The notes beneath the pieces were generated by a model. The model was not told where the DNA came from. It searched no databases and saw only the letters and a program-made list of their open reading frames with translations. Position numbers and translations under genes: made by a program. A stretch of DNA of 11,895 nucleotides from Omnitrophica bacterium GWA2_41_15 (lineage in GTDB: Bacteria > Omnitrophota > Gorgyraeia > Gorgyraeales > Gorgyraeaceae). The stretch covers positions 1 to 11,895 of the forward strand of contig CAKKRB010000195.1 in the NCBI GenBank assembly GCA_919902485.1, written 5' to 3'. Of the stretch, positions 1 to 6,091 are shown in pieces (within the stretch, counting starts at the first letter, position 1; every line of letters starts with the position of its first letter).

Positions 1-49
1 TTTAAGGACCATTCTCCTCAAAATAGGTTCGAACAACGTTTAATAACTT

Positions 50-211
50 CGACCAATCCGGACTTGGTTCAGTTTTTAACGAAAAAGAGGGATTTTTTAA
101 AGCTTTTTGGGCGAAAAATTTTTTATCATAACTATTTATATATTCAAAAGTTAAATCAAATGGCTTTTTGAAATCTAAAATCACTTTTTTATCCAGCAGG
201 CGGCGGTTCGT
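50..211 (-). repeat. Left arm of a perfect 162-bp inverted repeat
   Basis: Checked base by base, this arm is the exact reverse complement of 1735-1896. It encodes, on the minus strand, the same recombinase C-terminal segment as the right arm. Identity stops at 211/1735 on the inner side and at 50/1896 on the outer side. The outer stop falls a few bases inside the tRNA-Pro 3' end on the right copy. Confidence 0.95.
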
Positions 212-232
212 AGTCCCGCTTTCAGCGGGACT
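212..232. repeat. Perfect hairpin, 9-bp stem, TTC loop
   Basis: Arms agtcccgct (212-220) and agcgggact (224-232) surround a 3-base loop. It directly abuts the inner end of the left inverted-repeat arm and interrupts the match to the recombinase gene. No T-run follows on either strand, so it is not a classical intrinsic terminator. It looks like a short interspersed palindrome. Confidence 0.7.
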
Positions 233-241
233 AATAAAAAT

Positions 242-270
242 AATTTTCAACTCTCACCTGGTTGAAAATT
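242..270. repeat. AT-rich hairpin, 10-bp stem, followed by T-rich sequence
   Basis: Arms aattttcaac (242-251) and gttgaaaatt (261-270) are perfectly complementary around a 9-nt loop. The T-rich stretch gtttttatttt follows on the plus strand. The shape is terminator-like for transcription entering from the left, but the stem is weak. A role in shielding the recombinase from read-through is only a suggestion. Confidence 0.5.
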
Positions 271-295
271 GTTTTTATTTTCCAATTTTTTCCAC

Positions 296-316
296 CCGCC
301 CTTTTGTAAAGGGCGG
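296..316. repeat. GC-rich hairpin, 9-bp stem, TGT loop, upstream of the recombinase
   Basis: Arms ccgcccttt (296-304) and aaagggcgg (308-316) are perfect complements. This is the third hairpin within about 105 bp and lies 50 bp before the recombinase start codon. It sits between two short blocks that match the recombinase gene in inverted orientation. Confidence 0.7.
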
Positions 317-366
317 CGACGAAGCAAGTTTTGGCGAATTCCACGATTTACCAAGGGAGGTGCCTT

Positions 367-1956
367 ATGAAGACAAAATACTTTCTTTACGCTAGAAAAT
401 CTACCGAAGATGAGGAAAGACAGGTAATGTCTATCGAGGCTCAACTTGCGGAATTAGATGAGTATGCTAAGAGAGAGAATCTGGAAGTAATAGAAAAGTT
501 TATCGAGAATAAGAGCGCTAAAAGTCCAGGCAGAGGAATCTTTAATGAGATGATGGCTAAAGTCAAAGATAGTAAAGACCCTTTTGGACTCTTAGCATGG
601 CATCCTGATCGTCTCGCTCGAAACTCTATAGATGGCGGACAAATCATCTATCTTATCGATACAGGCAAGTTGATCTCTCTTCGCTTTCCTACTTTCTGGT
701 TTGAGCCAACCCCGCAAGGCCTCTTTATGCTACAGGTTGCATTTGGTCAATCAAAGTATTACTCAGATAACTTATCTGAAAATGTAAATCGTGGAATTCG
801 CCAAAAACTCAGACGCGGTGAATGGCTTAGTTTAGCTCCTCTCGGCTATGTGAATAACCCTAAGACCAGAAACATCGAACCAGACCCGGTAAAGGCAAAG
901 ATAATAAAGAAAGTTTTCGAAGAGTTTGCCGCCGGAAAGCATACCTTAGAGAGTTTGGGTGAGCGTCTGAGTTTTTTCGGCGTGGTGAGCAGGAATGGAA
1001 CAAAAATTTGTAACTCTACTCTTCAAGGGACGTTAACTAACTCGGCTTATATAGGCGTGATAGACTATCATGGTGAAGCTTATGAAGGTAAATACGAGCC
1101 GATTGTCTCCCGAGCGACTTTTGAAGCTGTTCAGAGGGTTCTGAAAGATAGAGCCAAGCCGAGAAAGAATAAAAAAGGCCATAATTTTCCATTCGTTGGG
1201 CTTTTAAGATGCGGCGAATGCGGAGCCGCTATAACTGCACAATACGCTCATGGAAATGGCGGCACTTATAGGTACTACCGTTGCACTAAGCGGCTTGGCC
1301 CATGCAGTCAGAGATATCTAAGAGAAGACTTGGTTGTCGCTCAATTGAAGCAAGCGATTTCAAAAGTCGCCCTTTGCGAAGACTGGGCACAAAAAATGCT
1401 TGCTCAAGTTGATATATGGGAAAAAGACACTGCCCAGTCTTCGCAAACTTTCGCCCAAAATCTGCAAATAAAGATTAAGGAAATAGACGCAAGGCTTGAT
1501 AAGTTAGTAAATGCCTTTCTTGATGGATATATTGATAAGGAAGTTTATCTGGCTAAGAAAGAAGATCTTATAAGGTCAAAAACAGAGCTTTTGCAGAAAA
1601 AGGCAGATTTTGGGCGAAAGGGGAATTTTTGGATCGAACCATTGCGGGAGTGGATAAAAACTGCTCACCACGCCGAAAAACTTGCTTCGTCTCAAAATTT
1701 TTATGAAATAAAAATTTTTGTGGAAAAAATTGGAACGAACCGCCGCCTGCTGGATAAAAAAGTGATTTTAGATTTCAAAAAGCCATTTGATTTAACTTTT
1801 GAATATATAAATAGTTATGATAAAAAATTTTTCGCCCAAAAAGCTTTAAAAAATCCCTCTTTTTCGTTAAAAACTGAACCAAGTCCGGATTGGTCGGGGC
1901 GGCTGGACTCGAACCAGCGGCCCCCTGCTCCCAAAGCAGGTGCTCTAGCCAACTGA
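367..1956 (+). CDS. Large serine recombinase (site-specific integrase/resolvase)
   Basis: A 529-residue serine recombinase that cuts and rejoins DNA through a phosphoserine link. The N-terminus has the resolvase signature YARKS, with the likely nucleophile at Ser12, followed by QVMSIEAQ and the DRLAR motif. A recombinase DNA-binding domain (NRGIRQKLRRGEW, then PLGYVNNP) follows at about residues 135-250. A zinc beta-ribbon carries Cys282, Cys285, Cys306 and Cys313. A charged, probably coiled-coil stretch comes next. The ATG at 367 is chosen because ggagg (356-360) lies 6 nt upstream; the frame is open back to a TTG at 331. The last ~19 residues (GRLDSNQRPPAPKAGALAN) are translated antisense tRNA-Pro, so the natural C-terminus has been replaced at the integration junction. 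The intact catalytic and zinc domains suggest it may still be active. It is probably the integrase of an element attached to this tRNA. Confidence 0.9.
   Translation: MKTKYFLYARKSTEDEERQVMSIEAQLAELDEYAKRENLEVIEKFIENKSAKSPGRGIFNEMMAKVKDSKDPFGLLAWHPDRLARNSIDGGQIIYLIDTGKLISLRFPTFWFEPTPQGLFMLQVAFGQSKYYSDNLSENVNRGIRQKLRRGEWLSLAPLGYVNNPKTRNIEPDPVKAKIIKKVFEEFAAGKHTLESLGERLSFFGVVSRNGTKICNSTLQGTLTNSAYIGVIDYHGEAYEGKYEPIVSRATFEAVQRVLKDRAKPRKNKKGHNFPFVGLLRCGECGAAITAQYAHGNGGTYRYYRCTKRLGPCSQRYLREDLVVAQLKQAISKVALCEDWAQKMLAQVDIWEKDTAQSSQTFAQNLQIKIKEIDARLDKLVNAFLDGYIDKEVYLAKKEDLIRSKTELLQKKADFGRKGNFWIEPLREWIKTAHHAEKLASSQNFYEIKIFVEKIGTNRRLLDKKVILDFKKPFDLTFEYINSYDKKFFAQKALKNPSFSLKTEPSPDWSGRLDSNQRPPAPKAGALAN
1735..1896 (+). 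repeat. Right arm of a perfect 162-bp inverted repeat
   Basis: This is the exact reverse complement of 50-211. It lies within the recombinase coding region, from about TNRRLLDKK to PDWS. It ends six bases inside the tRNA-Pro gene, at tggtcg (1891-1896). Confidence 0.95.
1890..1896. other. Putative attachment-site core at the tRNA-Pro 3' terminus
   Basis: The bases ttggtcg are shared by the tRNA 3' end (CGACCA on the minus strand), the right repeat arm, and the left copy, where they encode the W-S of an uninterrupted recombinase C-terminus. Identity between the two recombinase 3' ends stops exactly here. This is what one expects if strand exchange joined a site inside the recombinase gene to the 3' end of the tRNA gene. 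The exact crossover bases are inferred. Confidence 0.5.
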
Positions 1957-1967
1957 GCCACGCCCCG
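1891..1967 (-). tRNA. tRNA-Pro, anticodon TGG, CCA encoded
   Basis: A full 77-nt cloverleaf can be drawn on the minus strand. The acceptor CGGGGCG pairs with CGCCCCG. The D-arm is GCTC/GAGC. The anticodon stem CCTGC/GCAGG holds loop TTTGGGA (anticodon TGG at 1933-1931). The T-arm is GCTGG-TTCGAGT-CCAGC. Discriminator A is followed by genomically encoded CCA. The fold is perfect, so the gene should be functional even though the plus-strand recombinase frame runs through it in antisense. Convergent transcription from the recombinase could interfere with it. Confidence 0.97.
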
Positions 1968-1978
1968 TGTAATTTTTA

Positions 1979-2007
1979 ATTTTACCAACTATACTCTATA
2001 AAGTCAA
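1979..2007 (-). promoter_or_regulatory. Sigma-70-type promoter of the tRNA-Pro gene
   Basis: On the minus strand, TTGACT (2007-2002) and TAAAAT (1984-1979) are separated by exactly 17 nt. Transcription would start near 1972, a few bases before the mature tRNA 5' end at 1967. Spacing, position and both boxes agree well. Confidence 0.75.
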
Positions 2008-2017
2008 TATATTTGGG

Positions 2018-2047
2018 TTGAATACTAGGCCATATATGATATATAAT
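2018..2047 (+). promoter_or_regulatory. Promoter of the AsmA-like gene, apparently giving a leaderless mRNA
   Basis: TTGAAT (2018-2023), an 18-nt spacer and a perfect TATAAT (2042-2047). The ATG of the downstream gene begins 7 nt after the -10 box, which is where transcription itself should start. No Shine-Dalgarno sequence precedes that ATG. The promoter is back to back with the tRNA promoter. Confidence 0.6.
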
Positions 2048-2054
2048 ATGTCCT

Positions 2055-3401
2055 ATGCGTAAAAAGAATATATTTCTAAACTCTTTAATAATACTAGCCT
2101 GCTTGACCGTACTCCTTGGGTCTCTGTTGAATATCTTCCTGATCACAATGGCAAGGCCGATTCTGCAGGAAAAGCTCACAGTCATACTCAAAAGAAAAGT
2201 CGAAATAGGGTCCTTGTCCTGTTTTACCCTGAAAGGCATTTCAATAAAAGACCTGGTGATCTGGAATGTGACAAATGAGCATCCCCTTTATCACTTCAAA
2301 GAACTTAAAATAAGACCTTCTGTAAAAGCCCTGATATTTGAAAAAAAGCTGAGGTTTAACAGCGAGCTATCCCCTACTAAAAATTTCAAGGCGCAGATAA
2401 ACGCCCTGGGAAGTTATAATTTTAAAACCAGCGACCTTTCTATAAAATTCAGGCTCAGCAACGTGCCTTACATGGGAGACCTTGGGACGCTGTACGGCAC
2501 TTTAAGGCTGTACAAAAAGCTTGATCTTGAAAAATACGAACTCCCTACAGATTTACTGGATATCACATTTACCTCGCCAAAGTTGCTTCTTGTGGCAAAA
2601 TCCAGCATTATAAATAATCAGGGCAAAACCGAGATACGCGGTAAAATCATTGCCCCTTTTATAAAGACAGACAAATACCAGTTTAATAATATTAATTCCG
2701 ATATAACGCTTGTAGGAGACAAGCTTTACATCTACCACCTGTCCTCTGAATTTCATAAAGGCATATTCCAAATGGATGGCTATATTGACTTGGATAACCC
2801 CATACCGCCATTTTCCATTAATGCGAATGTCAATAATATGGACGTATATGATTTTTCAACTAATTCCACCTTTGTAAAAAAAGATGTAAGCGGTATATGC
2901 AACGCGAATATTAAATTAAAAGGCGCTATAGGGGTAACAAATTCGCTTTTAGGAAAATCATGGATTGAGATAAAGAACGCAAACCTTTGGGAAGCAGGTA
3001 TTTTTAAAGGTATTGCCACAGCTTTATTTATACCAAAATTAGAAGAGGTTGTGTTTACAGACGCGTTTGGCGCATTTCAGATCAAAAATAACTATTTTTA
3101 TACAGACAATTTTAAATTAGTAAGCAATGAGATGGAGCTGGTCATAAAGGGAAGCCTGAGTTTTGATAATATTATAGACGCTGCAATAAAAATAAGATTA
3201 AAAAAAGAGCTGATACAGGAATCCACGTGGCTCTCAAAGATATCCAGTATTTTATTGGAAAGCGCTGGTTGGTTTATCGGAAGCGTTAAGATCACAGGAA
3301 ACATGGATGACCCTGTATTCACTGTAAATCCTCTAGGCGTTGGAAATATTTTCGATAAGGTGAAAAAGGCTATTGATAAAGTGAGGGATATTTTGAAATA
3401 A
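2055..3401 (+). CDS. AsmA-like inner-membrane-anchored periplasmic protein
   Basis: A 448-residue protein with a lysine/arginine-rich N-terminus (MRKKN) and one hydrophobic segment at about residues 6-31. A long beta-rich region follows, of the kind seen in AsmA/TamB-related proteins, which in Gram-negative bacteria are inner-membrane anchored and linked to outer-membrane lipid or protein homeostasis. The C-terminal part (residues ~300-430) shows the AsmA-like pattern: a helical stretch with GIATALFIPKLEEVVF, then FGAFQIKNNYFYTDNFKL, ending in GSVKITGNMDDPVFTVNP. Family assignment rests on this pattern, so the exact substrate is unknown. The start at 2055 is supported by the signal-anchor beginning there and by the promoter just upstream. 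The gene stands alone on the plus strand, and its 3' end overlaps rdgB by 32 bp, tail to tail. Confidence 0.75.
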   Translation: MRKKNIFLNSLIILACLTVLLGSLLNIFLITMARPILQEKLTVILKRKVEIGSLSCFTLKGISIKDLVIWNVTNEHPLYHFKELKIRPSVKALIFEKKLRFNSELSPTKNFKAQINALGSYNFKTSDLSIKFRLSNVPYMGDLGTLYGTLRLYKKLDLEKYELPTDLLDITFTSPKLLLVAKSSIINNQGKTEIRGKIIAPFIKTDKYQFNNINSDITLVGDKLYIYHLSSEFHKGIFQMDGYIDLDNPIPPFSINANVNNMDVYDFSTNSTFVKKDVSGICNANIKLKGAIGVTNSLLGKSWIEIKNANLWEAGIFKGIATALFIPKLEEVVFTDAFGAFQIKNNYFYTDNFKLVSNEMELVIKGSLSFDNIIDAAIKIRLKKELIQESTWLSKISSILLESAGWFIGSVKITGNMDDPVFTVNPLGVGNIFDKVKKAIDKVRDILK

Positions 3402-3972
3402 TCTTTTTTGCCTTCAGAAGCGCTTTAGACCTGTGGCTGATCTTGTTTTTTCTGGAAGTTCCCATCTCGGCAAAAGTCTTATTGTAACTATCTGGTATAA
3501 ATACAGGGTCGTATCCAAAACCGCTCTTGCCTTTTGATTCAAAACCTATTTTTCCCCTGCATTTACCTTCAGCTACTCCGACAATCCTGCCTTTATCAGC
3601 AATAGCTATAACGCATTTAAAACAGGCCTTTCTTTTGGCAAGCGGAACGTCTTTTAAAAGCCTGAGAAGTTTTTTGTTATTGCTTTTATAAGTAGCGCCT
3701 TTTCCTGAAAATCTAGCAGAATAAACCCCGGGATCTCCGTTTAAAAAATCAACCTCAAGGCCGGAATCATCCGCAACTGCGAATTTTTTAAGAAATTCTG
3801 AGACCTGGATTGCTTTTTTTACTGCATTTTCTTCGAGCGTTTTCCCGTCTTCTATTACTTCAGGCGCGCCTTTAAAAGAATCCAGCGAGAAAACCTCTAC
3901 AGCAAGGCCTTTAAGAAGCACTTTTATCTCTCTCAGTTTATCCTTATTTCTGGTAGCTACGACTAATTCCAT
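3370..3972 (-). CDS. rdgB: XTP/dITP diphosphatase (RdgB/HAM1 family)
   Basis: A 200-residue Ham1-type pyrophosphatase that hydrolyses non-canonical purine triphosphates (dITP, XTP) to monophosphates, keeping deaminated bases out of DNA and RNA. All family motifs are present: ATRNKDKLREI at the N-terminus, the substrate/metal segment ADDSGLEVD (catalytic Asp at 68/69), GDPGVYSARFSG, GFGYDPVF (151-158), TFAEM and ISHRSKAL. Length is normal. The ATG has a weak aggggc ribosome site. It is the last gene of the minus-strand train, 69 bp after rph, with a long palindrome in between. Pairing of rph and rdgB is common in bacteria. Its 3' end overlaps the convergent AsmA-like gene. Confidence 0.95.
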   Translation of the reverse strand: MELVVATRNKDKLREIKVLLKGLAVEVFSLDSFKGAPEVIEDGKTLEENAVKKAIQVSEFLKKFAVADDSGLEVDFLNGDPGVYSARFSGKGATYKSNNKKLLRLLKDVPLAKRKACFKCVIAIADKGRIVGVAEGKCRGKIGFESKGKSGFGYDPVFIPDSYNKTFAEMGTSRKNKISHRSKALLKAKKIISKYPSLYQ

Positions 3973-3994
3973 TTGCCCCTAAGTTTACACTTTT

Positions 3995-4030
3995 GCAAAG
4001 TAGGGCAGGTTTAAACCTGCCCTACTTTGC
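3995..4030. repeat. Perfect 36-bp palindrome between rph and rdgB
   Basis: The arm gcaaagtagggcaggttt (3995-4012) is followed immediately by its exact reverse complement (4013-4030). There is no unpaired centre and no T-run on either side, so a canonical intrinsic terminator is unlikely. In the transcript it would form an ~16-bp hairpin separating rdgB from the rest of the train. Such a hairpin could lower rdgB expression or stabilise the upstream mRNA 3' end. Confidence 0.85.
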
Positions 4031-4041
4031 AGATAACGCTT

Positions 4042-4758
4042 TTATAACTTGATTAATTTTTTCTGAAGGTCTATGAGTTCGTCAATGCCATTTTTTGCAA
4101 GGCTTATAAGGTCGTTCAAATCCTTTGCTGAAAAAGGCTTTTTCTCAGCTGTGCCCTGGACTTCAATCATCATGCCTGAGCCGGTCATTACTATGTTCAT
4201 GTCAACTTCCGCTCCTGAATCCTCTTCGTAATCAAGATCCAGACATTTCTCGCCTTTTACAATGCCGACGCTTATTGCAGCCACATAATCTGCAAGAGGA
4301 ATCGAGGTTATGATCTTCTGTTTCTTTAATTTTACAAGCGCGTCGCTGAGCGCGATAAAGCTCCCTGTGATGCTGGCTGTGCGCGTGCCGCCGTCCCCCT
4401 GTATTACGTCGCAGTCAATCCAGATTGTCCTCTCGCCTAATTTTTTTAACTCAGTTATGGATCTCATGCTCCTGCCTATGAGTCTTTGTATCTCCTGGGT
4501 CCTGCCGCTCTGTTTTCCGCGGGATGCTTCTCTGTCTATCCTGGACTTGCAGGAGCGTGGCAGCATGCCGTATTCCGCTGTTACCCAGCCTGAGCCGGTA
4601 TTTCTTAAAAACGGCGGGACCTTGTCTTCCACAGAAGCGCTGCATATAACCTTGGTATTTCCCATTTCAATCATGCAGGAACCTTCTGCAAATTTCAGGA
4701 CATTTCTTTTTATTTTAACCTTTCTCATCTGACCTAATTGCCTTCCATCGCTCCTCAT
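4042..4758 (-). CDS. rph: Ribonuclease PH
   Basis: A 238-residue phosphorolytic 3'-5' exoribonuclease that trims tRNA 3' ends using phosphate. It opens with the typical RSDGR motif and contains GWVTAEYGMLPRS, the phosphate-binding segment GRTQEIQRLIGRS (Arg86 region) and GDGGTRTASITG. It also has the active-site stretch DLDYEEDSGAEVDMN (Asp180 and Asp186). Length is normal for the family. The ATG overlaps the TGA of the fumarase beta gene by 4 bp and is preceded by ggagg, so the two are probably translationally coupled. Confidence 0.96.
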   Translation of the reverse strand: MRSDGRQLGQMRKVKIKRNVLKFAEGSCMIEMGNTKVICSASVEDKVPPFLRNTGSGWVTAEYGMLPRSCKSRIDREASRGKQSGRTQEIQRLIGRSMRSITELKKLGERTIWIDCDVIQGDGGTRTASITGSFIALSDALVKLKKQKIITSIPLADYVAAISVGIVKGEKCLDLDYEEDSGAEVDMNIVMTGSGMMIEVQGTAEKKPFSAKDLNDLISLAKNGIDELIDLQKKLIKL

Positions 4759-5252
4759 AATACCTCCGTTATTGCCGGGAAATCTTTTATTTCAAGTCTA
4801 TAGATCGCCTCAGGCCCTAAATCTTTATATGCCACAACCTTTGCTGATTTAACTTTTTCCGATAAATACGCCCCTGCCCCGCCTATCGTAATAAAATATA
4901 CTGCCCCATATTTTTTTATCGCGCGATTAACCTCTTTTGACCTCTCGCCTTTACCTATCATACCTATAAGGCCCTGTTTCAGCAATAAAGGCGTGAAAGC
5001 ATCCATTCTTGAACTTGTGGTAGGGCCGCAGGAACCAATGACTTCTCCTTCTTTCGCAGGCGTGGGCCCGACATAATAAATTGTTTCGCCCTTTAAAGAA
5101 ACTGGGATTTTTTTTCCTGACTTTATGGCATCAAAAAACCTTTTATGCGCAGCGTCTCTGGCAGTTAAAACAGGTCCGCTCAGTAAAACCTGCTCTCCTT
5201 GTTTAAGAGTCTTTATAATATCCTTTGTAAGCGGCAAAGATATTTTTTTCAT
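4755..5252 (-). CDS. Class I fumarate hydratase, beta (C-terminal) subunit
   Basis: A 165-residue small subunit of the two-subunit, iron-sulfur type of fumarase, which interconverts fumarate and malate. Family landmarks are LLSGPVLTARDAAHKR near the N-terminus, YYVGPTPA, GSCGPTTSSRMD (here Ser-Ser where many relatives have Ser-Gly), GMIGKGERS, and the C-terminal LGPEAIYRLEIKDFPA. Tartrate dehydratase beta shares this fold, so substrate choice cannot be settled from sequence reading alone. The ATG overlaps the TGA of the alpha-subunit gene by 4 bp, which fits equimolar synthesis. Confidence 0.9.
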   Translation of the reverse strand: MKKISLPLTKDIIKTLKQGEQVLLSGPVLTARDAAHKRFFDAIKSGKKIPVSLKGETIYYVGPTPAKEGEVIGSCGPTTSSRMDAFTPLLLKQGLIGMIGKGERSKEVNRAIKKYGAVYFITIGGAGAYLSEKVKSAKVVAYKDLGPEAIYRLEIKDFPAITEVL

Positions 5253-6091
5253 ACTGTTATTTCTGCGGTCCTGGTGGCATGGCAGCTTATATTTATCGCA
5301 ACTGGCAATCCTGCTATATGGGTAGGGTAAGTCAATATGCTCACGCCAAAGGCAGTGGAATTGCCGCCTGCGCCTATTGGCCCGATTTTCAGTTTATTGA
5401 CTTTTTTCAATATGCTTTTTTCAAGTTCAGCAATATGTTTATCTCTATTATGCTTATTGAGCGGCCTGAAGATTGCCTCTTTTGAAAGAGACACTGCCTT
5501 ATCAAGCGTCCCGCCCATGCCTATACCTATATATATAGGCGGACATGGCCTTGAGCCAGCTTCTTTTGCGGTATTTACGATAAATTCCTCTATGCTTGAT
5601 GCAGGATCACCAGGCTTGAACATCCTGGTCTTGCTTACGTTTTCGCAGCCAAAACCCTTTGCTACAACCTTTATATTAATCTTATTGCCAGGCACTATGT
5701 CTGTATAAATAATAGGCGGCAGATTTGAATTCGTATTCTTTCTTATAAGAGGATCGTTCACAATAGAATTCCTGAAATAACCTTGTTTATACGCAAGCGC
5801 AACGCCCTTACTCACTGCTTTTTTAAGATCTCCTCTTACCAATACAGACTGGCCTACTTTTAAATATACAACTGCCATACCTGTATCCTGGCATATAGCC
5901 AGCATTTTCTTTTTAGCTATGAACGCATTCTTAATAATCACATCCAGGGCATATCTGGATTTTTTCAGGGTTTCATTTTTCCTGGCAAGTTTAAGCCAGG
6001 AAAGTATGTCAGGCCTTAAACATGTATTTACCTTTATAAACAAATCTTTTACTGCGTCCTTTATTAATCCGGAATCTATTATTTTTGTCAT
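5249..6091 (-). CDS. Class I fumarate hydratase, alpha (N-terminal) subunit
   Basis: A 280-residue catalytic subunit that carries the oxygen-sensitive [4Fe-4S] cluster. The three expected cluster cysteines are visible: Cys67 in ICQDTG, Cys183 in RPCPP, and Cys270 in NISCHATR. Their spacing is similar to that in E. coli FumA. GIGMGGTLDKAVSLSKEA and GPIGAGGNSTAFGV are further family motifs. It acts in the TCA cycle, either oxidative or reductive, and suits anaerobic life because the cluster is oxygen-labile. It overlaps queE by 4 bp upstream and the beta subunit by 4 bp downstream. Tartrate dehydratase alpha is the main alternative, but nothing nearby supports tartrate metabolism. Confidence 0.92.
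   Translation of the reverse strand: MTKIIDSGLIKDAVKDLFIKVNTCLRPDILSWLKLARKNETLKKSRYALDVIIKNAFIAKKKMLAICQDTGMAVVYLKVGQSVLVRGDLKKAVSKGVALAYKQGYFRNSIVNDPLIRKNTNSNLPPIIYTDIVPGNKINIKVVAKGFGCENVSKTRMFKPGDPASSIEEFIVNTAKEAGSRPCPPIYIGIGMGGTLDKAVSLSKEAIFRPLNKHNRDKHIAELEKSILKKVNKLKIGPIGAGGNSTAFGVSILTYPTHIAGLPVAINISCHATRTAEITV

Larger units (their letters stand above)
2..351 (-). pseudogene. Inverted, internally deleted remnant of a serine recombinase gene
   Basis: Read on the minus strand, this stretch contains four blocks that match the recombinase at 367-1956 in the same order as in that gene. They are 351-329 (= 784-806, 23 bp), 332-318 (= 1677-1691, 15 bp), 295-280 (= 1720-1735, 16 bp) and 211-50 (= 1735-1896, 162 bp, perfect). 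Between the blocks, gene sequence is missing and short hairpins stand in its place. The last part is still open and reads through DWS into KLLNVVRTYFEENGP and a TAA stop at 2-4, which looks like an undisturbed recombinase C-terminus. There is no catalytic domain and the frame is broken (TGA just upstream of 250), so it cannot make a recombinase. It could be an ancient second copy, a deleted element, or an assembly or amplification chimera at a contig end. Confidence 0.6.

Noticed and set aside
21..37. GGTTCGAAC resembling a tRNA T-loop near the left edge
   Set aside because: No acceptor, D or anticodon arms can be drawn around it. It is explained by codons V-V-R-T of the native recombinase tail.
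331..366. Longer recombinase starting at TTG 331
   Set aside because: The ggagg site at 356-360 is ideally placed for ATG 367, and residues before it do not resemble a recombinase N-terminus. That DNA belongs to the inverted remnant.
168..444. Short open frames on both strands left of the recombinase as separate genes
   Set aside because: They run through hairpins and through fragments of the inverted recombinase remnant and have no independent coding signs.
3995..4030. Intrinsic terminator between rph and rdgB
   Set aside because: The hairpin is strong but no run of T follows on either strand.
4310..4732. 140-residue plus-strand frame opposite rph
   Set aside because: Antisense shadow of a clearly recognisable RNase PH gene, with no ribosome site or family motifs.
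4755..6091. L(+)-tartrate dehydratase instead of fumarase
   Set aside because: The two families are related and not separable with certainty by eye, but nothing nearby points to tartrate use and fumarase is the commoner role.
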